Below are positions 16,946 to 24,925 of a DNA stretch of 64,000 bases, piece after piece (the stretch's first letter is position 1; each line of letters opens with the position of its first letter). This DNA is from Maribacter polysaccharolyticus (GTDB lineage: Bacteria > Bacteroidota > Bacteroidia > Flavobacteriales > Flavobacteriaceae). The stretch is taken from contig NZ_JARBUY010000001.1 in NCBI RefSeq assembly GCF_028882255.1, positions 557,975-621,974 of the forward strand, in the 5' to 3' direction. The notes beneath the pieces were generated by a model that had not been told where the DNA came from, did not search any database, and worked only from the letters and a program-made list of their open reading frames with translations. The translations under genes and the position numbers were made by a program.

Positions 16946-18742
16946 ATGACAAAATTTGAAGCATTGGGACTACAACAGTCCCTATTGGATGCTGTCACCG
17001 ATTTAGGGTTCGAAAGCCCTTCTGAAGTACAGGAAAAAGCAATTCCCATCTTATTGGAAAACGAAACCGATTTGGTTGCCTTGGCACAAACCGGTACGGG
17101 TAAAACCGCAGCTTTCGGTTTTCCACTTATCCAAAAAATCCAAAGTGAAAGCAGGACGACACAAGGTCTGATCCTTTCCCCAACCCGGGAACTTTGTTTA
17201 CAGATTACAAACGAGTTGAAATTATACGCCAAGTATGAGAAAAACATCAATGTAGTCGCGATTTATGGCGGGGCCAGTATTACCGAACAGGCCAAACAGG
17301 TCAAAAGAGGGGCACAAATAGTGGTTGCCACTCCGGGAAGAATGAAAGACATGATCGGGCGTCGTTTGGTAGACATCTCAAAAATAGATTATTGTATTTT
17401 GGATGAAGCCGACGAAATGTTGAACATGGGCTTCTTTGAAGATATTAAGGATATCCTATCGAACACCCCAAAAGAAAAATCAACTTGGTTGTTTTCGGCC
17501 ACTATGCCCAAGGAGGTCTCGGTCATTGCCAAGAAATTCATGCATAGTCCACAGGAAATTACCGTTGGTGATAAAAATTCGGGGGCTTCGACGGTACAAC
17601 ATGAATATTATATCGTTGGAGGAAGAGATCGTTACCCTGCCCTAAAAAGATTGGCAGACACGAATCCTGATATATTTTCCGTGATTTTCTGCAGAACCAA
17701 ACGCGACACCCAAAAAGTTGCTGAAAAGCTGATCGAGGATGGCTATAATGCCGGGGCCCTGCACGGCGACCTTAGTCAAAACCAAAGGGATTTGGTCATG
17801 AATTCCTTCCGTAAAAAACAAATACAGATGTTGGTCGCCACCGATGTGGCTGCCCGTGGTATCGATGTGGATGACATTACCCATGTGATCAACTACCAAT
17901 TGCCCGATGAAATAGAAACCTATACCCACCGAAGCGGACGAACCGGACGTGCAGGGAAATCAGGGATTTCAATGATCATCGTAACCCGTAGCGAGTTACG
18001 GAAAATCAAAGCGATAGAAAACAAGATAAAGCAAAAATTCATTCAAAAAACCATACCCACAGGCATGGAAATTTGTGAAATCCAGCTCTATCATTTAGCC
18101 AATAAGATCAAGGAAACCGAAATCAACGAGGAGGTCGAAAGTTATTTACCTGCCATCAATGATGTTTTGAAAGGGGTCGATCGCGAGGATCTTATAAGAA
18201 AAATAGTCTCTGTGGAATTTACCCGATTCTATAATTACTATAACAAAACCAAAGATTTGAACCTTGCCGATTCAGGTGATAGTGGCGATAGACGAAAAGA
18301 CCGTGGCGGACAAGTACCTTCCAGTGGTTCTGTACGTTACTTTATAAATATAGGGGAAAAAGACGGGTATGACTGGATGTCGTTAAAAGACTTTATCCGG
18401 GATACGGTAGACCTGGACAAAGACGATGTTTTCAAAGTGGATGTAAAAGATAGTTTTTCATTCTTCAACACAGACGCTGAGGTCACTGAAAAAATATTGG
18501 CCACCTTTACCGAATTCAAAGTAGATGGTCGCTTTGTTAATGTTGAAGTTTCCAAAAATCCCGGTGGCGGCGGTGGCCGAGGCGGAAGGGACAGGAAAAA
18601 GAGCGGAGGTCGCGACCGTAGTCGCTCCGGAAATAGCCGAGATCGCAATTCCTCGGGCAAGGGAAGGGACAGAAAATCTTCCGGTGGCAACTCCACCTTT
18701 TCCGGTAAACGAAGAAGCAAACGCAAAAGCGATTTCTTTTAG
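16946..18742 (+). CDS. DEAD-box ATP-dependent RNA helicase with DbpA-like RNA-binding domain and basic tail
   Basis: A 598-residue helicase. Q-motif region (FESPSEVQEKAIP), Walker A AQTGTGKT (47-54), PTREL, ATPGR, DEAD (153-156), SAT (184-186), VATDVAARGIDV and HRSGRTGR are all intact. Residues about 455-535 form a DbpA/CsdA-type RNA-binding domain (SVRYFINIGEKDGYDW). The last 55 residues are a disordered Gly/Arg/Ser/Lys tail with RGG-like and RDRSRSG repeats, typical of CsdA/DeaD-like proteins in Bacteroidota. Probable roles are ribosome assembly and cold-stress RNA unwinding. It is monocistronic with its own promoter and long leader. Confidence 0.95.
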   Translation: MTKFEALGLQQSLLDAVTDLGFESPSEVQEKAIPILLENETDLVALAQTGTGKTAAFGFPLIQKIQSESRTTQGLILSPTRELCLQITNELKLYAKYEKNINVVAIYGGASITEQAKQVKRGAQIVVATPGRMKDMIGRRLVDISKIDYCILDEADEMLNMGFFEDIKDILSNTPKEKSTWLFSATMPKEVSVIAKKFMHSPQEITVGDKNSGASTVQHEYYIVGGRDRYPALKRLADTNPDIFSVIFCRTKRDTQKVAEKLIEDGYNAGALHGDLSQNQRDLVMNSFRKKQIQMLVATDVAARGIDVDDITHVINYQLPDEIETYTHRSGRTGRAGKSGISMIIVTRSELRKIKAIENKIKQKFIQKTIPTGMEICEIQLYHLANKIKETEINEEVESYLPAINDVLKGVDREDLIRKIVSVEFTRFYNYYNKTKDLNLADSGDSGDRRKDRGGQVPSSGSVRYFINIGEKDGYDWMSLKDFIRDTVDLDKDDVFKVDVKDSFSFFNTDAEVTEKILATFTEFKVDGRFVNVEVSKNPGGGGGRGGRDRKKSGGRDRSRSGNSRDRNSSGKGRDRKSSGGNSTFSGKRRSKRKSDFF

Positions 18743-18817
18743 TTAATTGTATATTAAAAAACAGGTTCTTGATCTTTTTTTCTTTGATTAGTACCCAATT
18801 ATTCGGATTTTAGACCA

Positions 18818-19591
18818 ATGATAAAATATATTGCCGTCACCTTTCTATTGATTGGTTTTATGGGCTTTGCCCAAGAAACGGAACCTGAGGCACAAACCTT
18901 CAATGCAATCATTGTTAATGCCCAGACGGACAAACCGTTGGAAAGTGTCCATGTCGTAAATTTGAACAAAGTATTGGGTACTATCACCAATCAGCAGGGG
19001 GAGTTTTCAATAACCGCCTCGGTGAACGATACCTTATACTTTTCCTATCTTGGTTTCAAATCACAGAAAATTCGGGTCACCAATGACATGTTCAAGTTCA
19101 AGGATACCAAAATATCACTTACCGAGTTGGCCTATGCCCTTGAAGAGGTTATCGTACGCCCCTATTCGCTTACGGGCTATCTGGAAATAGATGTTAAGAA
19201 CATGCCCATAAACAATGCCTATCAATACAGTATTTCAGGATTGAATGTCGGGTATGAAGCAGGAAAGAAAAACCCCAATGCCGCCACGCGTGTGCTTGGG
19301 GCTATTTTGAATCCTGCCGATTTGTTGCGCAACTTGTTTGGAAAAAAACCTAATCAGATGCGAAAATTAAGACAGGTTAAAGAAGATGACGCCATTCGCG
19401 ATCTTCTTGCCTCTAAATTTGATCGGGAAACCTTGACCGAGCTGTTACAAATTGAAAAAGTGGATATCGAGGATATCCTGAACAATTGCAGCTATTCCAA
19501 GTCCTTTATCTCCACGGCAAACGATTTGCAGATCCTTGATGCCATCAGTAGTTGTTATGAAGAATTTAAAGTTCTAAATAGAAAGAAATAA
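18818..19591 (+). CDS. Secreted carboxypeptidase-regulatory-like domain protein
   Basis: A 257-residue protein with a signal peptide (1-18, ending GFAQ). Residues about 27-110 form a carboxypeptidase-regulatory-like beta-sandwich (IIVNAQTDKPLESVHVVNLN, TNQQGEFSI, LYFSYLGFKSQKIRV) followed by LEEVIVRPYSLTGYL, the linker that in TonB receptors leads to the plug. Here no plug or barrel follows. The remaining 130 residues (with NPADLLRNLFGKKPNQMRKLRQ) are helical and soluble-looking. Such stand-alone proteins are widespread in Flavobacteriaceae; function unknown, probably periplasmic or outer-membrane associated. Confidence 0.85.
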   Translation: MIKYIAVTFLLIGFMGFAQETEPEAQTFNAIIVNAQTDKPLESVHVVNLNKVLGTITNQQGEFSITASVNDTLYFSYLGFKSQKIRVTNDMFKFKDTKISLTELAYALEEVIVRPYSLTGYLEIDVKNMPINNAYQYSISGLNVGYEAGKKNPNAATRVLGAILNPADLLRNLFGKKPNQMRKLRQVKEDDAIRDLLASKFDRETLTELLQIEKVDIEDILNNCSYSKSFISTANDLQILDAISSCYEEFKVLNRKK

Positions 19592-19640
19592 ATTTTCTAT
19601 TTCCCGTTGCATTTTATAGCTTTAACCAAAATAGACTACT

Positions 19641-21335
19641 ATGCATCGACTGTTCGTATTGTTTTTGGTTTTGGCATTTGCAAACTCCTGTAAACCAGAC
19701 AAAAAAGAAGCGACAATTCAACCTGAGGTTACTGCAATCCAAAGTCAACCCGAAATCAAGGAATCGGTTCCATTTGTGTGGGAAGGGGCCAATATTTATT
19801 TTTTACTTACCGATCGTTTCAATAACGGCAATCCTGAGAATGACATAAATTTCGAAAGAACAAATGAAACCGGGGTATTAAGGGGTTTCATGGGCGGAGA
19901 TTTGGAAGGAATAACCCAAAAAATCGAGGCGGGTTACTTTTCCGATTTAGGAATCAATGCCATTTGGTTTACACCAGTAGTAGAGCAAATTCATGGCGAC
20001 ACCGACGAATCTACCGGAAACACTTACGGCTATCACGGCTATTGGACAAAGGATTGGACGGCTTTGGACCCTAATTTCGGTACCCGAAAAGCGTTGGAAA
20101 AACTGGTGAAAACAGCGCACAAAAACGGAATCCGTATCTTAATGGATGTGGTCTTGAACCATACCGGACCCGTTACGGCCGAAGATCATGTCTGGCCCGA
20201 AGAATGGGTACGTACCGAACCTACCTGCGAATTTACAACCTACACCAACACCACGACTTGTACTTTAGTAGACAACCTTCCGGATATTCGAACCGAATCG
20301 AATGAGGCGGTTGAATTGCCAGATTCCCTTTTGGCCAAATGGAAGGCTGAAGGTCGGATCAGTACCGAACTCGACGAGTTAAATCTTTTCTTTGAACGTA
20401 CCGGGTATCCAAGGGCTCCCCGATTCTATATCATAAAATGGTTAACCGATTATGTCAATGATCTGGGCATCGATGGGTTTAGGGTAGATACGGTAAAGCA
20501 TGTCAATGAAAATGCCTGGTCGGAACTTTACAAAGAGGCCTCGGCCGCTTTCGAATCCTGGAAAAAGAAACATCCCGATCTTGTTTTGGACGACAATCCT
20601 TTCTATATGGTAGGGGAAGTATACAATTATAACATTTCACATGGGAGGACCTTCGATTTTGGCGACAAGAAAGTGGATTATTATGCCAACGGATTCAAAA
20701 GCCTGATCAATTTTGAATTAAAGCAGGATGCCGATATGGATTACGAATCCATATTTAAAAAATACAGCACCATTTTAAACACGAAGCTCAAGGGTCAAAG
20801 CGTACTCAATTACCTTACATCACATGATGATGGGAGCCCTTATGACAAGGAACGCAAAAAGCCCATCCGAAGCGCCAATGTACTGTTACTTACCCCAGGG
20901 GCATCACAGGTCTATTATGGTGATGAATCTGCAAGGGACCTCACCATTGAGGATGCTGTCGGGGATGCTACCCTAAGGTCCTTTATGAACTGGGAAGACC
21001 AAGATAGCCTACCCGGAACCAAAAGTATTCTATCCCATTGGCAAAAATTAGGTAAATTCCGAAAAAACCATCCGGCCATTGGTGCCGGTAAGCACAAACG
21101 ACTTACCAAAAAACCCTATGTTTTCAGCAGAACCTATATCGACGATGATTTTAAGGATAAAGTCGTGGTTGGCCTGGATCTACCGATCGGTAAAAAATCC
21201 CTTTGGGTGAAAGGATTTTTCGGTGACGGTACAAAACTCCATGATGCCTATTCCGACACTATTGGGGAAGTAAAAAACGGCAAGTTCATTTTTGAAAGCG
21301 AATACGATATTGCTTTGTTGGAGGTTGCCCAATAA
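19641..21335 (+). CDS. GH13 alpha-amylase-family lipoprotein
   Basis: A 564-residue lipoprotein with the lipobox FANSC (Cys17). GH13 catalytic regions: region I DVVLNHTG (169-176), nucleophile D283 in GFRVDTVKHV, acid/base E326 in MVGEVYN and stabiliser D396 in LTSHDDG. An N-terminal YFLLTDRFNNGN motif and a C-terminal beta-sandwich complete the fold. It should cleave alpha-1,4-glucans or related oligosaccharides. It is not inside a Sus-like polysaccharide utilisation locus: no SusC/SusD pair is adjacent. The four cysteines in TCEFTT and TCTLV may form disulfides. A -7-like TAGCTTTA lies about 20 bp upstream. Confidence 0.92.
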   Translation: MHRLFVLFLVLAFANSCKPDKKEATIQPEVTAIQSQPEIKESVPFVWEGANIYFLLTDRFNNGNPENDINFERTNETGVLRGFMGGDLEGITQKIEAGYFSDLGINAIWFTPVVEQIHGDTDESTGNTYGYHGYWTKDWTALDPNFGTRKALEKLVKTAHKNGIRILMDVVLNHTGPVTAEDHVWPEEWVRTEPTCEFTTYTNTTTCTLVDNLPDIRTESNEAVELPDSLLAKWKAEGRISTELDELNLFFERTGYPRAPRFYIIKWLTDYVNDLGIDGFRVDTVKHVNENAWSELYKEASAAFESWKKKHPDLVLDDNPFYMVGEVYNYNISHGRTFDFGDKKVDYYANGFKSLINFELKQDADMDYESIFKKYSTILNTKLKGQSVLNYLTSHDDGSPYDKERKKPIRSANVLLLTPGASQVYYGDESARDLTIEDAVGDATLRSFMNWEDQDSLPGTKSILSHWQKLGKFRKNHPAIGAGKHKRLTKKPYVFSRTYIDDDFKDKVVVGLDLPIGKKSLWVKGFFGDGTKLHDAYSDTIGEVKNGKFIFESEYDIALLEVAQ

Positions 21336-21453
21336 TCTTTCCGGTACTAGTCAAGGATTCAAGGAAAGGAACAGAAAGATCAAGAACCATAGCATAGCCC
21401 TACCTATTCGATTGGGTGCCCATACCGAAGTACCGAGCGTCTATTATTGACAA

Positions 21454-21831
21454 TTATTGGCGTGAATGTAAGGCGATCCGGTTACCCTCGGTATCCTTTA
21501 CCAAAGCCATAAACCCATGCCCGCCTCCGATCTCGGTTTTAGGTTGAAGTATTTCCCCCTGAGCCTCGATTACCCGGCCCAGCTCAACGGACAAATCAGG
21601 ACATGTAAAGTATATCAATGGTCCATCGGTAGCACTTGGGGTATACATTCCGTGCTTGACCAACGACCCTGAAGCCCCTTTTTTATCAGGTGCACTGGGA
21701 AACCATCCCATTTGCAATTCTCCCAGGTCATGGACACTAATCGTAATACCAAAAACCTTTTCATAAAACGTCTTGGCACGCTCCATATCGGAAACGGGAA
21801 TCTCAAACCAGCCCACCATGTTATACTCCAT
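21454..21831 (-). CDS. VOC-superfamily (glyoxalase-like) protein
   Basis: A 125-residue protein with one pair of beta-alpha-beta-beta-beta units: WFEIPVSDMERAKTFYEKVFG at the start, GASGSLVKHG in the middle and GFMALVKDTEGNRIALHS at the end. This resembles the bleomycin-resistance/dioxygenase-like VOC proteins. No reaction can be assigned. It starts 2 bp after the SRPBCC gene stop, so they are almost certainly co-transcribed. Confidence 0.9.
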   Translation of the reverse strand: MEYNMVGWFEIPVSDMERAKTFYEKVFGITISVHDLGELQMGWFPSAPDKKGASGSLVKHGMYTPSATDGPLIYFTCPDLSVELGRVIEAQGEILQPKTEIGGGHGFMALVKDTEGNRIALHSRQ

Positions 21832-21833
21832 AA

Positions 21834-22364
21834 TTACTGATTTTCCAATATTTCCTTTAAGGACCCAAGTCCGTCTTCAAAATCCTTCCCTACCATCTTG
21901 TCCATGTTCATGAACAGCATCATTATGCTCATCGGAAATTTATTCTTGCCCGAAAAACCCCAAGTCACCTTTGTGGAGCCCTTACCCTCTTCTGTAACAC
22001 GGAGATAAGCATCCGACTGGGATTTCCATGGCTTAAAGAATCGTAATTGCGAAATTATTTCCTTGTTTTGGGTTATCCCGGTCAATTCCTGTTCACCCTC
22101 ACCTACCTCTTTATTGCCATTCCAATAACTTACGGCACCGACTTCACCATCAATACCGGTGAGCTTATACTCCATATTCGGGTCTCTCTTTTCCCAAGGA
22201 GACCATTCGCGCTGTTTTCCAAGGTATTTCAAATACTCGAAAACTTCCGGAACAGGCTTGGAAATTATTATACTACGTGAAACATCATAGGTTTTGGGTG
22301 CGATAATCGCCAATATCAAAACTATGGCCACGATTCCCGATAAAATATAAAGTAGTATATACAT
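21834..22364 (-). CDS. SRPBCC-family protein with N-terminal membrane anchor
   Basis: A 176-residue protein. One N-terminal hydrophobic helix (about 3-24) precedes a START-like SRPBCC fold with VSRSIIISKPVPEVFEYL, REWSPWEKRDPNMEY and TKVTWGFSGKNKFPM, typical of polyketide-cyclase/AHSA1-related proteins. Ligand unknown. It lies in an operon with the VOC gene downstream and possibly trmH upstream (42-bp gap containing a -7-like TATATTTA). Confidence 0.88.
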   Translation of the reverse strand: MYILLYILSGIVAIVLILAIIAPKTYDVSRSIIISKPVPEVFEYLKYLGKQREWSPWEKRDPNMEYKLTGIDGEVGAVSYWNGNKEVGEGEQELTGITQNKEIISQLRFFKPWKSQSDAYLRVTEEGKGSTKVTWGFSGKNKFPMSIMMLFMNMDKMVGKDFEDGLGSLKEILENQ

Positions 22365-22406
22365 AAGAAAATCAAGGGATTGGTTGAATTTAAATATAGT
22401 AAAAAT

Positions 22407-23063
22407 TTACATTGCATCGCTGTACCGCTCCAAAATTTTATCGATGCTTTTAATCGACTTTTTGGTCCAATCCAATCGTTTTTCCAATTTTTCACGATCG
22501 CTTAATTGCCAAGGTACTTGCAGACCTTTCAATTTTACCGTCAGAAATTGTAACAAAATGGCAGCAGACACTGAGATATTAAGACTCTCGGTAAACCCTG
22601 CCATCGGTATTTTAACGAATCCGTCGGCTTCCCGGAGCACCTCCTGGCTTAGACCTTCCTTTTCCGTGCCGAAAAACAATGCTGTTTTGTCCTCGATTTC
22701 AAAATCCTCAAGAAAACACGAGTCATTGTGGGGGGTTGTGGCCACAATTCGATATCCTTGATCCCTAAGGCTTGCGATACAGTCGCCCGTACTCCCATAC
22801 CTGTACACATCGACCCATTGTTGTGCCCCCATGGCAATATTCTTATCCAACCGTTTTCCAAAACGACCTTCGATAACATGGGCGGTCTGTATTCCGAATA
22901 CCTCACAACTTCGGATTACGGCACTGGTATTGTGTAATTGAAAAACATCCTCAATGGCCACTGTTAGAAATTTGGTACGCTCCTCTAGGACTTGGATGAA
23001 ACGTTCTTTCCTTTCCTCCGAAATAAATCTTTCGAGATACGTCAAAAGCTGCTGATCTTCCAT
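22407..23063 (-). CDS. trmH: tRNA (guanosine-18-2'-O)-methyltransferase TrmH
   Basis: A 218-residue SpoU-class SPOUT enzyme. Features: ERKERFIQVLEERTKFLTVA, the RNA-binding IEDVFQLHNTSAVIRSCEVF, motif 2 LFFGTEKEGLS and motif 3 IPMAGFTESLNISVSAA, followed by a helical C-terminal extension (WQLSDREKLEKRLDW) found in TrmH. The extension favours TrmH over TrmL or RlmB. It is divergent from the sirtuin gene (34 bp between starts). Confidence 0.93.
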   Translation of the reverse strand: MEDQQLLTYLERFISEERKERFIQVLEERTKFLTVAIEDVFQLHNTSAVIRSCEVFGIQTAHVIEGRFGKRLDKNIAMGAQQWVDVYRYGSTGDCIASLRDQGYRIVATTPHNDSCFLEDFEIEDKTALFFGTEKEGLSQEVLREADGFVKIPMAGFTESLNISVSAAILLQFLTVKLKGLQVPWQLSDREKLEKRLDWTKKSIKSIDKILERYSDAM

Positions 23064-23097
23064 ATAACTAATATAAGAAAAAGTCTATTTTTATACT

Positions 23098-23790
23098 ATG
23101 AAAAAGAATGTTGTCATACTTACCGGAGCCGGGATGAGTGCTGAGAGTGGACTTAAGACTTTCCGGGATGCCGATGGGCTTTGGGAAGGCCATGATGTTA
23201 TGGAGGTTGCTTCTCCCCAAGGTTTTGAAAATAACCCGGAATTGGTCTTGGATTTTTACAACCAACGCAGGCGACAGTTGCTTGAAGTAACCCCCAATAA
23301 AGCCCATAAGGCCCTGGTAACGCTCGAAGAACATTTTAAGGTGACCATTATTACCCAAAATGTGGATGACCTCCATGAAAGGGCCGGAAGTTCCCATGTG
23401 GTCCATTTACATGGAGAACTCCTAAAGGTTCGCAGCACGATGGGCGGCCAGCCGATTCCGTGGCGTTCCAATTTGGTTTTGGGCGACACCTGTGAAAAAG
23501 GATACCAATTACGGCCACATATCGTATGGTTCGGCGAAGAAGTACCCATGATGGGAAGGGCCATGGAATTGACCGCCATGGCCGATTTTTTGTTGATCAT
23601 AGGCACCTCGATGCAGGTGTACCCTGCGGCGGGTTTAATCGACTTTGTCCCTAAAGGAACCCCGATATATTTTGTTGACCCCAAACCTTCGATCAAGGGG
23701 AATCCTTTGAATAAATTATATGTGATTCCGGAAAAAGCTACCGAAGGTGTCCCTACTGTGGTTGCCGATTTAATTGATAAAGCACCTTAG
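23098..23790 (+). CDS. cobB: NAD-dependent protein deacylase, sirtuin class III-like, lacking most zinc cysteines
   Basis: A 230-residue SIR2 protein. The NAD-binding motifs GAGMSAESGLKTFRD (10-24), TQNVD (86-90), catalytic His105 in HLHGEL, and GTSMQVYPAAGL (169-180) are present. The Y54-x-x-R57 pair matches the succinyl-lysine pocket of SIRT5/CobB. In the zinc module the usual first CxxC is replaced by RSTMGG (112-117), and only one cysteine (C132, in GDTCEKGY) remains. Zinc binding by four cysteines is therefore impossible. The rest of that module keeps LRPHIVWFGEEVP. Its 3' end overlaps the convergent haem-binding gene by 38 bp. Confidence 0.93.
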   Translation: MKKNVVILTGAGMSAESGLKTFRDADGLWEGHDVMEVASPQGFENNPELVLDFYNQRRRQLLEVTPNKAHKALVTLEEHFKVTIITQNVDDLHERAGSSHVVHLHGELLKVRSTMGGQPIPWRSNLVLGDTCEKGYQLRPHIVWFGEEVPMMGRAMELTAMADFLLIIGTSMQVYPAAGLIDFVPKGTPIYFVDPKPSIKGNPLNKLYVIPEKATEGVPTVVADLIDKAP

Positions 23791-24226
23791 ATTGATTTGC
23801 CCATGCCATGACCGCCTCTTTTTGGGCTTTGGTCAATATGGCTTCAGAATGTACCCAAGTGTACGACTTCAAGGGCATTTCCCCGGCTTCGATAACCTCG
23901 ACGACCTCTTCCAACTTATGACTTTTCCTTTTGTCGGAATAACTTTCCCAAGCTGAAAAATTAAGTTCCTCCTTACCTTCCTCCACATGATCAGCAAGCC
24001 AATAGGATACAGGGGCGATCATACTATACCAAGGGTAATCGGTATTGTTGCTATGGCAATCATAACAGGCATTTTGCAAAACCCCTTGCACCTCTTTCGA
24101 AGGGTTGGTTTCCGCAATGAATTGAGCGACGTGATTTTCTTGGGACGAATTTTTAACGGGACGATAAAACTGCATGGCCACCAACACCAAAAGTAGGATG
24201 ACTGCGATTTTTTTTAGTATTTTCAT
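23753..24226 (-). CDS. Haem-binding domain protein (c-type CxxCH), membrane-anchored
   Basis: A 157-residue protein with an N-terminal hydrophobic anchor or signal (about 5-20) and the haem attachment motif CYDCH (C54, C57, H58). It is followed by SNNTDYPWYSMIAPVSYWL, LNFSAWESY and EMPLKSYTWVHSEA, which match the Haem_bd family common in Bacteroidota. It is probably periplasmic. The electron-transfer or sensing role is unknown. The 3' end overlaps cobB by 38 bp in convergent orientation. The promoter lies inside the start of the divergent HEAT-like gene. Confidence 0.9.
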   Translation of the reverse strand: MKILKKIAVILLLVLVAMQFYRPVKNSSQENHVAQFIAETNPSKEVQGVLQNACYDCHSNNTDYPWYSMIAPVSYWLADHVEEGKEELNFSAWESYSDKRKSHKLEEVVEVIEAGEMPLKSYTWVHSEAILTKAQKEAVMAWANQSKVLYQLNRQPQ

Positions 24227-24243
24227 TTCGATGATTATTTAAT

Positions 24244-24273
24244 CAAAAATACGAACAAGTGATTAAAGAACAA
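24244..24273 (-). promoter_or_regulatory. Promoter of the haem-binding protein gene
   Basis: Minus strand: TTG (24271-24273), a 19-bp spacer, TATTTTTG (24244-24251), ideal spacing. The start codon at 24226 is 18 bp downstream. The -33 element lies within the first codons of the divergent gene at 24259. Confidence 0.75.
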
Positions 24274-24828
24274 TTAATTGAATCATTGGATTATGTGGAT
24301 GCAACAAGGAAAAAACGCACTGAAATGTCCCTTTGGGTCTTGAACAAGCCCGAATTATTGCCCCCCTTGTTGGAAATAGCTTTCGAAGGCCGTGACCCCA
24401 TAGCAAATAAAGCCTGTTGGATCTTGGAATATGTGGCCAAACGGAATATAGATTCCATCTTGCCCCTTATCGATGATTTCACCGAAAACCTGCATACGTT
24501 GGCCCTTGATTCATCGGTTCGTCCAATGGCCAAAATCTGTGAACTATTGATTACGGCCTTTTTCAATAAAAAGCGGAATGAAACAAAACAGGTATTGACC
24601 CCAAAACACCTCGAACTTATCGCCAGCACTTGTTTCGATTGGCTCATCGGGGAATATAAAGTCGCTACAAAAGCCTACTCAATGACTTCTTTATGGCATA
24701 TAGGCAAAGCCTTTGAATGGATACATCCTGAGTTAAAGATGGTATTAGAGCAAAACTATACCTCCGGAAGCCCTGCTTACCGAGCGAGGGCAAGAACCAT
24801 CTTAGCGAAACTGAATGCCCTGAAATAG
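24259..24828 (+). CDS. HEAT-like helical protein upstream of purB
   Basis: A 189-residue all-helical protein using a GTG start (GTG ATT AAA GAA). The next in-frame ATG is 22 codons later, inside the first helix, so GTG is the better start. Segments such as NKACWILEYVAKRNID, VRPMAKICELLI and YRARARTILAKLN repeat in a HEAT/ARM-like way. There is no signal peptide and no catalytic motif. It directly precedes purB (97 bp), and in Flavobacteriaceae such proteins often carry the name adenylosuccinate lyase by association only; nothing in this sequence supports lyase activity. Function unknown. Confidence 0.82.
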   Translation: MIKEQLIESLDYVDATRKKRTEMSLWVLNKPELLPPLLEIAFEGRDPIANKACWILEYVAKRNIDSILPLIDDFTENLHTLALDSSVRPMAKICELLITAFFNKKRNETKQVLTPKHLELIASTCFDWLIGEYKVATKAYSMTSLWHIGKAFEWIHPELKMVLEQNYTSGSPAYRARARTILAKLNALK

Positions 24829-24886
24829 TGTTGAAAAGAAATGCAAACTATGCTTTTCAAACCTTTTAAACTCACCCATGAATAAG

Positions 24887-24894
24887 TATCTTTA
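24887..24894 (+). promoter_or_regulatory. Probable -7 element of purB
   Basis: TATCTTTA, a TAnnTTTR variant, is followed by CAGCCTTTAA, the same discriminator seen at rpmH, rpmE2 and the RsmB-like gene. It lies 31 bp before the purB ATG. No TTG at -33. Confidence 0.45.
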
Positions 24895-24925
24895 CAGCCT
24901 TTAACCAAAACCTATCACAATATCC

